A stretch of 64,000 nucleotides of DNA from contig SGBD01000003.1 of NCBI GenBank assembly GCA_004195035.1, forward strand, positions 62,001 through 126,000, written 5' to 3'. The stretch is from Candidatus Acidulodesulfobacterium ferriphilum. GTDB taxonomy: Bacteria; SZUA-79; Acidulodesulfobacterales; Acidulodesulfobacteraceae. Of this stretch, positions 19,442 through 27,111 are shown one piece after another. Under the pieces are notes generated by a model. The model was given only the letters and a program-made list of their open reading frames with translations, was not told the DNA's origin and did no database searches. Numbering within the stretch: the stretch's first letter is position 1; each line of letters begins with the position of its first letter. The translations under genes were made by a program, and so were the position numbers.

Positions 19442-20695
19442 ATGATGAAAAAATCTTTGCTTGTGGATATACAAAAATGGACGGAAGAACCCAACTGGGG
19501 TATTCCTGTTTTTACCTATAACTTAATAAAAAATTTTATCTCCTTAAACGAAGAAAATAAAAAAGCCGGCGCGGAATATCTCAATTTGTATTTTCTTCAG
19601 GATACCGTGAGGGAAAAACCGGAATACGATAAGGGTAAAAAAACAATTAACAAATACAAGGAGCTTTCAAAACATTACATTGAAAAAGTCGGAATTTTAA
19701 GAAGCGGAGCCGATTATACATACAATAAATTGAAGAAATTTAAGCTTAACGGAATATATAACGGGCAAACAAAGAAAGGAGGGAAAGGAGAAAAATTTGA
19801 TGCGATATATTTGCCCAACGCCGGATACTATTTCCCCCCTTTTAAAGCAGACAAGATAATTGCAACGATTCACGATATAGCCGGCATTGACAGAGCCAAA
19901 AATAAGAGTTTAAATTTTAGGAATTACCTCAGGCTTTCGGAGAGGAAACGGGTAGAATCTGATTCATTGGCTAACATAAAAAGGTCGAATATTATAACGA
20001 CTGTTTCAAATTACACCAAATCAAGGCTTATTGATTTATTAAACATAGACGAAGGCAAGATTAAAATTATTCCGAATGGCGTAGATATGAATATATTTAA
20101 GCCAGTCGAAGACGGAGGCAAAGGTAAAGATAAAGTAAAGGAATATCTGAAAAACAGGCATAATATCGAAAAGCCTTTCATACTTTATGTAGGAGCTATC
20201 CAGCCGAGAAAAAACATTAAAGGTCTTCTTAACGCTTACATTTATTCAGAGCCGCTAAAAAAAAATTTTGACATGGTAATCGTGGCTGGACAGATTTGGC
20301 AAAGCGGAGAAGAACTGAAATTGATATCGAAATATTCGGATAATATTCACCTGATCAGAAATGTAAGGGTGGAAGAATTGCCGCTATTTTACAATGCAGC
20401 GGAAGTTTTTATATATCCGTCTTTTTATGAAGGATTCGGGACACCGCTGCTTGAGGCGTTTGCGTGCGGGACGCCCGTGGCTGTGTCTGACAGGACTTCT
20501 TTGCCGGAGGTGGGGGGCGAAGCCGCTGTATATTTTAATCCTTATGAAATAGACGATATAAGGCAAAGTCTGGAAAGCCTGATTTTTGATGATGAATTAA
20601 AGCGCCGGTTGATAAAAAATGGGTTTGCAAGAGTTAAGGATTTTACATGGGAAAAGGCGGCAAAAAAACTTTTAGAGATTGTGGAATTAAACTAA
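19442..20695 (+). CDS. Glycosyltransferase family 4
   Basis: A 417-residue GT4 enzyme. The C-terminal Rossmann domain has FILYVGAIQPRKNIKGLLNA, then the retaining GT4 E-x7-E motif in FYEGFGTPLLEAFACGTPVA followed by SDRTSLPEVGGEAAVYF. The N-terminal half contains a long lysine-rich insertion (about residues 45-115), not typical of the core fold. It is translated from ATGATG just 9 bases after the stop of the GT-C-like gene, so the two are co-transcribed and presumably act on the same surface glycan. Sugar and acceptor cannot be named. Confidence 0.88.
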   Translation: MMKKSLLVDIQKWTEEPNWGIPVFTYNLIKNFISLNEENKKAGAEYLNLYFLQDTVREKPEYDKGKKTINKYKELSKHYIEKVGILRSGADYTYNKLKKFKLNGIYNGQTKKGGKGEKFDAIYLPNAGYYFPPFKADKIIATIHDIAGIDRAKNKSLNFRNYLRLSERKRVESDSLANIKRSNIITTVSNYTKSRLIDLLNIDEGKIKIIPNGVDMNIFKPVEDGGKGKDKVKEYLKNRHNIEKPFILYVGAIQPRKNIKGLLNAYIYSEPLKKNFDMVIVAGQIWQSGEELKLISKYSDNIHLIRNVRVEELPLFYNAAEVFIYPSFYEGFGTPLLEAFACGTPVAVSDRTSLPEVGGEAAVYFNPYEIDDIRQSLESLIFDDELKRRLIKNGFARVKDFTWEKAAKKLLEIVELN

Positions 20696-20794
20696 GCAAT
20701 TATATAATTAAATTAACGGATTTTCAAAACAAGACCGGGTGAGCAAGACAGGGTGAAGCAAGGTCGGAGTGAGATGGAGGAGAAAAAACTATAA

Positions 20795-21487
20795 ATGTCA
20801 AAAAAAATATTTGATATGTTTTCTTCCATTGCAGGCGTATATGATATTATGGGGCATTTATTCAGTTTCGGGATTGACGGATTATGGCGGGAAATGACCG
20901 CAGGAGAGGCTTTGATAGAAAAAGACGGCTATAAAATACTCGATGTGGCAACGGGCACCGGTTCTATTGCAATAGATATTGCCAAAAAGGCAAAAAAGGC
21001 AAAAAAACAGGTCGAAATTACGGCCGTGGATTTCAACGAAGATATGCTAAAGATAGCCGAAAAAAAAATCGATAAAAGAAAGATTAACAATATACGCGTT
21101 AAAACAGGGGATGCCATGAAACTTGACGAGCCCGATTGTTATTACGATGTCGTTACGGCAGGATTCTTACTCAGGAATGTCGATGATACGAAAGTTTTTG
21201 CGGAAGAGCTTAAAAGAATTTTAAAAAAAACCGGAAAATTTATATTGCTGGGAATGGGAAAGCCGCAAAACAAACTGTTAAATATGTTTTTTAAGACATA
21301 CTTTTCTATTATAAGATTGGCCGGTTCCTTAATCGATAAGAGGGCATACCGCTGGCTTACATACAGCATAATGGCATTTGACAGGGATAAGATGTTAAAC
21401 ATATTAAAAGACAAAGGGTTTAAGGATTTAAAAATTAAAAACCTGCCGTTTCATATCGCTTTTATAATAACGGGTATAAAGGGTTAA
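20795..21487 (+). CDS. ubiE: UbiE/MenG-type C-methyltransferase
   Basis: A 230-residue class I SAM-dependent methyltransferase. The N-terminal family signature FSSIAGVYDIMGHLFSFGID followed by GLWR matches UbiE/MenG. The SAM site is ILDVATGTGSIAIDIA near residue 48, and VTAGFLLRNVDD is the post-II segment. UbiE/MenG methylates the quinone ring in ubiquinone or menaquinone synthesis. Which quinone is made cannot be read here, though menaquinone would suit an anaerobe. A GGAGGAG site precedes the ATG. The glycosylase gene begins 4 bases after its stop, so the two are co-transcribed. A lysine-rich AKKAKKAKKQ stretch near residue 67 is unusual. Confidence 0.85.
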   Translation: MSKKIFDMFSSIAGVYDIMGHLFSFGIDGLWREMTAGEALIEKDGYKILDVATGTGSIAIDIAKKAKKAKKQVEITAVDFNEDMLKIAEKKIDKRKINNIRVKTGDAMKLDEPDCYYDVVTAGFLLRNVDDTKVFAEELKRILKKTGKFILLGMGKPQNKLLNMFFKTYFSIIRLAGSLIDKRAYRWLTYSIMAFDRDKMLNILKDKGFKDLKIKNLPFHIAFIITGIKG

Positions 21488-21491
21488 ATAC

Positions 21492-22148
21492 ATGAATTTG
21501 CTAAACAGAACCTTTTTTACCGGAGATAATGTCGAAACGATAGCGCGGGAACTTTTGGGCAAGTTTTTATTTACCGATACCTTTGAAAGCGGTCTTACAG
21601 GGGGGATAATTACGGAGGTAGAGGCTTATTTGGGAACAAAAGATATGGCATCCCACGCTTATAACGGCCGCCGTTCCAACAGAAACGAATCTTTATATAA
21701 AGACGGAGGAATAGCTTATGTCCATTTGTGCTATGGAATCCACAAGATGTTTAATATCGTAACTAATAAAGCGGGCATTCCGCAGGGGGTTTTGATAAGG
21801 GGGCTAATCCCCGTTTACGGGATCGATATTATAAGGGAAAGGAGGGGCGGCGGCAGTTTTAAATCTTTTAAACAGGATAACAATTTGGCTATAGGGCCGG
21901 GCAATTTAACCAAAGCTCTTGGAATCGAAATGAGGCATAACGGTGTGTTAGTCTGTCCGGATGACGCCGTAAAAAACGGGGGCAATTTGGATTTAGAAAT
22001 TTTTATCGAGGATAGAGGCATAAAAGTTGACGAAAATATGATAATTACGAGTCCGCGCGTAGGGGTTGATTATGCCGGAGAATGGGCAAAAAAGCCTTTA
22101 AGGTTTCATCTGGACGAAAGATTAAAATTTATTGAACCGGCCAAATAG
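21492..22148 (+). CDS. mpg: DNA-3-methyladenine glycosylase (AAG/Mpg family)
   Basis: A 218-residue base-excision-repair enzyme that removes alkylated purines such as 3-methyladenine. It shows the family blocks ARELLGKFL, ITEVEAYLG, DMASHAYNGRRSNRN, AYVHLCYGIHKMFNIVT, GVLIRGLIP and GPGNLTKALGI. The glutamate in EVEAY is the catalytic residue in the family, and the tyrosine in YVHLCYGIH lies in the intercalating and base-pocket region. Length is normal. It follows ubiE by 4 bases, with no functional link evident. A MITE-like repeat begins 43 bases after the stop. Confidence 0.92.
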   Translation: MNLLNRTFFTGDNVETIARELLGKFLFTDTFESGLTGGIITEVEAYLGTKDMASHAYNGRRSNRNESLYKDGGIAYVHLCYGIHKMFNIVTNKAGIPQGVLIRGLIPVYGIDIIRERRGGGSFKSFKQDNNLAIGPGNLTKALGIEMRHNGVLVCPDDAVKNGGNLDLEIFIEDRGIKVDENMIITSPRVGVDYAGEWAKKPLRFHLDERLKFIEPAK

Positions 22149-22190
22149 CGCGATACGCAATAATTGAGACCAAAAGAAATAATAACCCCA

Positions 22191-22369
22191 AATCCTGCGT
22201 TAGAAAATATTTAAATGTTTCTTTTATACGTAAATTCTGGATTCCTGCCTGCGCAGGAATGACAATACGGGAATTTAACTTTTCACCCAACAGTCGTCAT
22301 TCCCGCGAAAGCGGGAATCCAGATTTAACATAGCTTTTGAGTATATAATGTAACTTCTAATGCAGGATT
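22191..22369. repeat. MITE-like element, copy 1
   Basis: About 179 bp bounded by imperfect 15-bp inverted ends (AATCCTGCGTTAGAA and its near complement). Inside lie two dRS3-like palindromes in opposite flank orientation (ATTCCTGCCTGCGCAGGAAT and ATTCCCGCGAAAGCGGGAAT). The body is non-coding. The same plan recurs at four other places in this window. Confidence 0.75.
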
Positions 22370-22385
22370 AAGGAATAATCTCGGC

Positions 22386-22431
22386 CTTGACAAGGATGTT
22401 TTGTTAATGGTAAAATACAAACCAGTCGGTA
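22386..22431 (+). promoter_or_regulatory. Promoter with TetR-type half site for the DsrE-like gene
   Basis: TTGACA at 22386-22391 and TAAAAT at 22410-22415 are separated by 18 bases. ACCAGTCGGTAT follows the -10 immediately, where a bound repressor would block initiation. The half site AGTCGGTAT (22423-22431) closely resembles the 3' arm of the hairpin after the nearby TetR gene. TetR control of this promoter is inference. Confidence 0.55.
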
Positions 22432-22487
22432 TGTAGAAAACTAAAATAACTTAATCGTTTAACAAATTAAAAAAGGCGGAGGTTTTT

Positions 22488-22838
22488 ATGGCAAAAGCAA
22501 AAGCTTTAATTATTATCCTTTCCGGGGCTGACAGTCCGGTAAAGGTAAAATTAGGTCTTAATGTTGCATGGAGAACAAAGAACAGCGGTGCATTCGAAGA
22601 TGTTAAGGTTATATTTTTCGGGCCGGGAGAAGATTTTATCGCAAAAACCGACGATAAAGAGATTTTAGAGGCATACAATCAGGTGCTTGCAAACAATATC
22701 ATGCCCCAGGCATGCGTGGCTATTGCCGAAGGATACGGCATTGCTCCTATATTAACGGATAAAAAAATAGAACTTGTTCATGCGGGACAGGCAATTGCGG
22801 GTTTTATGGCCGACGGCTACCAGCCGTTGACATTCTGA
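22488..22838 (+). CDS. DsrE-like family protein
   Basis: A 116-residue DsrE/DsrF-like alpha/beta protein: AKALIIILSGADSPVKVKLG, then DVKVIFFGPGEDFIA, NIMPQACVAIAEGYGI and HAGQAIAGFMADGYQ. DsrE relatives bind sulfur or act as small sulfur-relay subunits. A conserved cysteine is present (about residue 76, PQACVA), in the region where sulfur-relay members carry their active cysteine, but the protein stands alone without dsrF/dsrH. It has a strong GGAGG site, its own promoter and a TetR-type half site upstream. The tetR gene lies 154 bases downstream. A role in thiol or sulfide response is possible but unproven. Confidence 0.75.
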   Translation: MAKAKALIIILSGADSPVKVKLGLNVAWRTKNSGAFEDVKVIFFGPGEDFIAKTDDKEILEAYNQVLANNIMPQACVAIAEGYGIAPILTDKKIELVHAGQAIAGFMADGYQPLTF

Positions 22839-22858
22839 TGCAAAATTAAGTATGCCTT

Positions 22859-22958
22859 AAATCACCGTTAGAAATGTCTTTTTCTGGATTATCGCGAAAG
22901 CGTTAATCCAATTTTTATTATATGTTTAAGCAGTTTTAATAATTTCTAACGGTGATTT
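22859..22958. repeat. MITE-like element, copy 2 (short form)
   Basis: About 100 bp with perfect 16-17-bp inverted ends (AAATCACCGTTAGAAAT). Only one degenerate internal palindrome remains (GGATTATCGCGAAAGCG). Its ends match copy 4 at 32581-32747. It sits between the DsrE-like gene and the TetR gene. Confidence 0.8.
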
Positions 22959-22992
22959 TTAGATGTATTTATTTTTATAAGCGGGTGATAAG

Positions 22993-23580
22993 TTGTTAAA
23001 AAGAAGTGAGATTTTGGATGCCGCATATAACTTGCTGCTTAAGAAGGGTTACGAGGATACGAGCATTCAGGATATAATAGACAAAATAAACGCCACTAAA
23101 GGCTGCTTATATTACCATTTTAAGTCAAAAAGAGACATTGCCGTTGCCGTAATTCAAGAGATAATAATGCCAGCGTATATAAATACATGGGGCGGCGTAT
23201 ATAAAGCTAAGGATCCCATCGGCGAGATTTGTTTTGTCGTCGATAAGGTTTATGACCAAAAGGCAAAGGAGATTGCCCAAACTGGATGTCCCGTCGGAAA
23301 CCTTGTGCTTGAACTTTCGTCCAAGGATAAAGTTCTATCAAAACATATAAACGAAATAATGATTTTATGGCAATCCTTTATTGAAAAAGCCATCGAAGCC
23401 GCTAAAACTTCCGGTATAATCGGACAGGATTTAAATGCAAAAAACATATCAGGTTTCGTGGTAGGTTCGTTCGAAGGTTGCATTATGCTTTCAAAATCTT
23501 CCCACAGCAAAGCAGTTTTAGAGGATTGTTTTTCCACGCTGAAAGATTATCTTAATTCTTTAAGAGTCAATAACCCATAA
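22993..23580 (+). CDS. TetR/AcrR family transcriptional regulator
   Basis: A 195-residue TetR-type repressor. The N-terminal helix-turn-helix reads RSEILDAAYNLLLKKGYEDT then SIQDIIDKINATKGCLYYHF, with the family FKSKRDIAVAV helix after it. The C-terminal ligand domain is alpha-helical and resembles the TetR_C group with a conserved GCPVGNLVLELS stretch. Translation probably begins at TTG 22993, preceded by GGGTGAT. It lies downstream of the DsrE-like gene, whose promoter carries a possible operator, so it may regulate that gene. The ligand is unknown. Confidence 0.88.
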   Translation: MLKRSEILDAAYNLLLKKGYEDTSIQDIIDKINATKGCLYYHFKSKRDIAVAVIQEIIMPAYINTWGGVYKAKDPIGEICFVVDKVYDQKAKEIAQTGCPVGNLVLELSSKDKVLSKHINEIMILWQSFIEKAIEAAKTSGIIGQDLNAKNISGFVVGSFEGCIMLSKSSHSKAVLEDCFSTLKDYLNSLRVNNP

Positions 23581-23604
23581 AAATGGATTCCCGACAAAAT
23601 ATAA

Positions 23605-23680
23605 AAATACCGACCAGGTCCGGGTTATTAATGACTAACGTGCTTAAAGTTAAGCATTAAATAGGCCTGAGTCGGTATTT
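23605..23680 (+). promoter_or_regulatory. Long stem-loop after the TetR gene
   Basis: A 14-bp stem (AAATACCGACCAGG at 23605-23618 with CCTG-A-GTCGGTATTT at 23666-23680, one bulged A) encloses 47 bases that include a 7-bp hairpin (TGCTTAA/TTAAGCA, 23641-23656). There is no T-run, so it is not a classical terminator. It may be a structured RNA end, or a double TetR operator because AGTCGGTAT recurs at the DsrE-like promoter. The rest of the gap to hsp20 shows nothing else. Confidence 0.5.
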
Positions 23681-23844
23681 CCTACACTCGCTGTTTTTTC
23701 GATCATCGCGTCAGATGTTTTAGTCTTTGTTAAAGAAGCAAGATACCATACCTATGTTATCCGGTTTCACATTATCATTATCAAGTTTCTAAATCAGCTT
23801 AACCAAAGTTCATGTGATATATACCGGAATCGCATATCAAAGCA

Positions 23845-24279
23845 TTATTTAACTTCTATAGCGATAGGCTTTGCCTCGGCTGCTTTCTTCAGGGTAACTT
23901 CCAGAATGCCGTCCTTCATAGATGCTTTTGCCGAAGATGCATCAACATCGGAAGGAAGCTCGATACTTCTATAAAATGAGCCGCATTCAATTTCCTTCCT
24001 GTAATAGTCTTCTTTCTTCTCTTCTTTTTCCGTCTTATGCTTGCCTCTTAATATGAGTTTATTTTCGTGAGCCTCAATTTTAACCTCGTCTTTCGAGATT
24101 CCGGGAAGCTCGGCTTTTACGATTATCATGTCTTCCTTTTCTAATACATCGACGGCCGGCTCCATTAGCCCGGGCTCACCCCATATTCTTTTGACGCTTG
24201 TCGGAAAAAAATCCGAAAATAACTTTTCAAAATCGCTTCTAATGTTGCTGACAGGATCCCAAATAGAAACATTAGCCAT
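23845..24279 (-). CDS. Hsp20/alpha-crystallin small heat shock protein
   Basis: A 144-residue small heat shock protein, an ATP-independent holdase that forms oligomers with unfolding proteins. The alpha-crystallin domain spans about residues 42-135 (AVDVLEKEDMIIVKAELPGI, KIEAHENKLILRGKHK, YYRKEIECGSFYRSIELPSD, MKDGILEVTLKKA). The N-terminal arm (DPVSNIRSDFEKLFSDFF) is typical, and the C-terminal PIAIEVK carries the I-x-I-type anchor. A GGAGGTGG site precedes the ATG. No CIRCE or clear sigma-32 promoter is visible upstream. Confidence 0.93.
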   Translation of the reverse strand: MANVSIWDPVSNIRSDFEKLFSDFFPTSVKRIWGEPGLMEPAVDVLEKEDMIIVKAELPGISKDEVKIEAHENKLILRGKHKTEKEEKKEDYYRKEIECGSFYRSIELPSDVDASSAKASMKDGILEVTLKKAAEAKPIAIEVK

Positions 24280-24484
24280 AATACTACCACCTCCAATCTT
24301 TAATTTCTTTTCGTTTTACTTTTTTATTACGTTGTTTAGGGCTTATCACCCTCTTTAGTTTTATTTATCTCTTTACATCCCTTTCTACTTTAATAATACC
24401 ACAGTTTTTATCATTTTCAAGTAGCCGTACAAAATATTTTAAGCAGTTAATATAATTGCGCCTTGACAAGGCGTCCTTTGAATC

Positions 24485-24512
24485 TTGACAATTTTTTGCC
24501 AAGGTGTATAAT
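24485..24512 (+). promoter_or_regulatory. Sigma-70 promoter upstream of tRNA-Pro(GGG)
   Basis: TTGACA at 24485-24490 and TATAAT at 24507-24512 are 16 bases apart. Transcription towards the tRNA would pass through the paired stem-loop at 24527-24575 before the mature 5' end at 24617, giving a leader of about 100 bases. Confidence 0.7.
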
Positions 24513-24526
24513 TTAACTACGCTGGT

Positions 24527-24575
24527 ATTTTTGTCCACATCAAAGGCGTACTTTGATAAGCTCATGGACAAAAAT
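24527..24575 (+). ncRNA. Structured leader element (two nested stems) before tRNA-Pro
   Basis: ATTTTTGTCCA (24527-24537) pairs perfectly over 11 bp with TGGACAAAAAT (24565-24575). Inside, ATCAAAG (24539-24545) pairs over 7 bp with CTTTGAT (24551-24557). The element lies between a good promoter and tRNA-Pro, so it should be transcribed. It could be a processing signal for the tRNA precursor, a small RNA, or a decayed mobile-element end. It does not match a riboswitch class that I know. Confidence 0.45.
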
Positions 24576-24616
24576 ATCGCGTACGCGGGAATGGTATTAA
24601 CATAACTTTCTTATAT

Positions 24617-24693
24617 CGGGACGTGGCGCAGTTCGGTAGCGCACCTGCATGGGGTGCAGGGGGTCGCAGGTTCAAATCCTGTCGTCCCGACCA
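24617..24693 (+). tRNA. tRNA-Pro (anticodon GGG)
   Basis: A 77-base cloverleaf including encoded CCA. The acceptor stem is CGGGACG/CGTCCCG. The D arm reads GCGC..GCGC. The anticodon stem CCTGC/GCAGG encloses the loop ATGGGGT with GGG at positions 34-36. The T arm is GCAGG-TTCAAAT-CCTGT. It is preceded by a promoter and a stem-loop leader. Confidence 0.95.
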
Positions 24694-24824
24694 TTCAAAA
24701 ACCTTGTAATATCTGACACTTAAGCCTGAAAACATGATAAATAAATTCAAAAAACAGGGGCGGGATGCCATGTTTCTTAATATCCAGGTATAATTGTATT
24801 TATTATATTATAAGGAGATGCTTT

Positions 24825-25763
24825 TTGGATAACATTGCGGTTTTATCGCTTAATCCTGCCTTGGATGTATCGTATAAAATTCAAAAGTTAGTTGACGACG
24901 AAAAGGTCCATTCGTTTGAAACGAGGTTTGATCCGGGCGGAAACGGAATAAATGTCGCGCGGGCGCTCAAAAAGCTTAAAATAAAAGCTTCCACATGCTG
25001 CGTTTTGGCGGGAGAAATCGGCAAGCTGATTTCGAACATTCTTACGGAAGAGTTAGACGACCCTCATTTTATATGGGAAAATGGTGAAACAAGGATAAAC
25101 TGCGTGATTCAGCAAAGCGATCCCGTCTCTCAATACGAAATAAACGGTATGGGTCCCGTTATGGATTTTTCCGTTCTCGACAGGCTGGAAGAAGACCTTT
25201 ATATGTACTCCAAGAATGGTCTCGCCGTGCTTACGGGATCGTCTCCGCTAAATATCACTTACAATATATATTATATATTATGCACCCGCCTGAAAAATGC
25301 AGGCATAAAATGCCTTGTTGACGCCGACGGGGCATTATTAAGCAGCGCCGTCAAGGCGAAGCCTTTCATAATTAAGCCTAATATACATGAACTTGAAAGA
25401 TTGGTAAAAAGAAAATTAACTTCAAATTTTGAAATTGCTTCCGTAGCTTTAGACCTTCATAATTTTGGTATCGAATATGTATTTGTATCCCTCGGCTACA
25501 AAGGGGCTATAGTCGCGTCGAATGAAGGGGTTTTTTACGCGGCGGCTCCCGCGGTTTCCGTAGTTTCGAGAGTCGGGGCGGGCGATTCGATGGTTGGAGC
25601 GATTTTAAGCGTGATTGTAAAAGGGGGAAGTTCGGCAGAAGCTTTAAAGCTTGGGATTGCCTGCGGATCCGCAACCGTTCAAATGCCCGGAACGGAGCTT
25701 TTTACAATGGAATTAGCGGATAAACTATCGGGTGCTATTAATATAGAAAAGATAGATATTTAA
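24825..25763 (+). CDS. PfkB-family sugar kinase (1-phosphofructokinase/LacC-like)
   Basis: A 312-residue ribokinase/PfkB kinase. The N-terminus (VLSLNPALDVSY) and the sugar-binding PGGNGINVARALKKL match the 1-phosphofructokinase/tagatose-6-phosphate kinase branch. The catalytic block SRVGAGDSMVGAILSVI (near residue 245) contains the base aspartate and anion hole. An AAGGAG site at 24812-24817 sets the start at TTG 24825. Longer forms begin upstream without a ribosome site. A TATAAT lies at 24789-24794. It is followed after one base by a GT4 gene, so an unusual phosphosugar is possible, but a glycolytic phosphofructokinase role is equally open. Confidence 0.82.
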   Translation: MDNIAVLSLNPALDVSYKIQKLVDDEKVHSFETRFDPGGNGINVARALKKLKIKASTCCVLAGEIGKLISNILTEELDDPHFIWENGETRINCVIQQSDPVSQYEINGMGPVMDFSVLDRLEEDLYMYSKNGLAVLTGSSPLNITYNIYYILCTRLKNAGIKCLVDADGALLSSAVKAKPFIIKPNIHELERLVKRKLTSNFEIASVALDLHNFGIEYVFVSLGYKGAIVASNEGVFYAAAPAVSVVSRVGAGDSMVGAILSVIVKGGSSAEALKLGIACGSATVQMPGTELFTMELADKLSGAINIEKIDI

Positions 25764-25764
25764 A

Positions 25765-26973
25765 ATGAAAATCCTTCATATAATTTCCTCAAGGGGCTGG
25801 GGCGGGGCTGAAAACAGCGCTATTTACCTTGCAAAAAAGCAGATAGAAAAGGGGCATAAGTCGGTCTTTTTTATTCATTCATTAAACAAAAAAATGAGAT
25901 TTTTATTGGAAAATAACGGCGTGCCTTATTATAAGGTATTCGACCCCGAGAGAAAAAATGTTTTTGCGATAAAAAGAATGATAGACATATGCAAAAAGGA
26001 AAATATAGATGTTATACATACGCATTTGGGAACAGGAAATTATATTGGCGTATTAGCGGGCAATTATCTCGGCATACCTGTTTTAAGCACAATTAACATA
26101 TTTAGCGGTTATCCATACTATGCGTTGGCGAACAAATTATGTTTTTCGAGCGCCGCTTTAAAAGATTATTTCGTTAAATATTTTTCCGATGAAGAATATA
26201 AAAATTATAAGCCGGCTTATATCGAAAAAATAATAAATAATATTTTCGGATTCAAATATAGCCCGAAAGGTATAGGCGAAATTGAAGGCAAGATGGACAT
26301 ATCCTTCGAGAGGATAGATGAAGGCGGGTTTATAGATTATAGCCATACCGCAAATGTAAATGACGATGAAACTTTTTATAACAGGTTTAAAAATTTTTTT
26401 AATATTGGAATTACCGGACGGGTAACGGAGCAAAAAGGGCAGATTTATTTCGTAAAGGCCGCGGAACTTTTGTTAAAGGAGAAAAATTCGGATGTCCTGC
26501 GGCATTCAAAGCCTTTGATGTTTCATATCGTCGGCAGCGGGAATGATGAAAAAAAATTAAAGAAGATGGTAAGAAAAATCGGGATTGAAAGCAGTTTTAT
26601 GTTCTGGGGTTATCAAAGCGATGTAAGAAAATTCGTAAGCATGTTCGATATTGCCGTTTCTTGTTCGCTAAACGAGCCGCTCGGCATTAATAATATGGAG
26701 TATATGTTTATGAAAAAGCCGTGCATCGCGACAAACGCGGGCGGTATTCCCGAGGTTTACGGCGATACGAATATTATAATTCCTCCAAAAGATGAGGTAA
26801 GACTCAAAGAAGCCGTAGAAACCTATATCTCCAGTCCAAAATATATGGAGGAAGAGGCGTTTAAAGGCTTTGAGAGGGCAAACAGGCTTTTCAGGTCGGA
26901 CATTTCGGTAAATAAGATTATAAGTATGTATGAAGATATAATTGAAAGACCTCCGGTTGTAACAAAAATTTAA
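25765..26973 (+). CDS. Glycosyltransferase family 4
   Basis: A 402-residue GT4 enzyme with the donor-domain start MKILHIISSRGWGGAENSAI and the acceptor-side IDVIHTHLGTGNYIGVLAGN. The C-terminal Rossmann domain contains GITGRVTEQKGQIYFVKAAE, FHIVGSGNDEKKL and SCSLNEPLGINNMEYMF, the family E-x7-E region, followed by KKPCIATNAGGIPEVYGD. A central insertion (about residues 150-200) is not typical. It is co-transcribed with the PfkB kinase (1-base gap). Its last codons overlap the first of the tandem Pho-box half sites that serve the next gene. Confidence 0.87.
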   Translation: MKILHIISSRGWGGAENSAIYLAKKQIEKGHKSVFFIHSLNKKMRFLLENNGVPYYKVFDPERKNVFAIKRMIDICKKENIDVIHTHLGTGNYIGVLAGNYLGIPVLSTINIFSGYPYYALANKLCFSSAALKDYFVKYFSDEEYKNYKPAYIEKIINNIFGFKYSPKGIGEIEGKMDISFERIDEGGFIDYSHTANVNDDETFYNRFKNFFNIGITGRVTEQKGQIYFVKAAELLLKEKNSDVLRHSKPLMFHIVGSGNDEKKLKKMVRKIGIESSFMFWGYQSDVRKFVSMFDIAVSCSLNEPLGINNMEYMFMKKPCIATNAGGIPEVYGDTNIIIPPKDEVRLKEAVETYISSPKYMEEEAFKGFERANRLFRSDISVNKIISMYEDIIERPPVVTKI

Positions 26974-27012
26974 CATAACCGTAATAAAACTGTAACATTC
27001 AAATGATAAAAT
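26957..27012 (+). promoter_or_regulatory. Tandem PhoB (Pho box) sites and -10 of the MFS gene
   Basis: Four 7-mers, TTGTAAC, ATTTAAC, CCGTAAT and CTGTAAC, start at 26957, 26968, 26979 and 26990. Each is separated by four bases (AAAA, ATAA, AAAA), which is the 11-bp repeat layout of PhoB boxes. TAAAAT at 27007-27012 lies 10 bases after the last one, where PhoB replaces the -35 element. This predicts induction by phosphate starvation. Confidence 0.7.
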
Positions 27013-27111
27013 AATCAAAATATTATAGTAATATTAAAATTTTGATTTGCGAAGCAGTTTTTGTTGCAGGCGTTAAGTTAAATTAAAAAATTCATTAAAC
27101 GGAGGGCTTTT

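Noticed and set aside
20696-20794. Purine-rich GAGCAAGACAGGG-like stretch before ubiE as a riboswitch
   Set aside because: Only short imperfect repeats are present, with no stem-loop or known aptamer core. It simply contains the ribosome site.
24365-24771. Leftward frames over the tRNA-Pro(GGG) region
   Set aside because: They cover the promoter, the leader stem-loop and the tRNA. Such frames are common over tRNA genes and show no family features.
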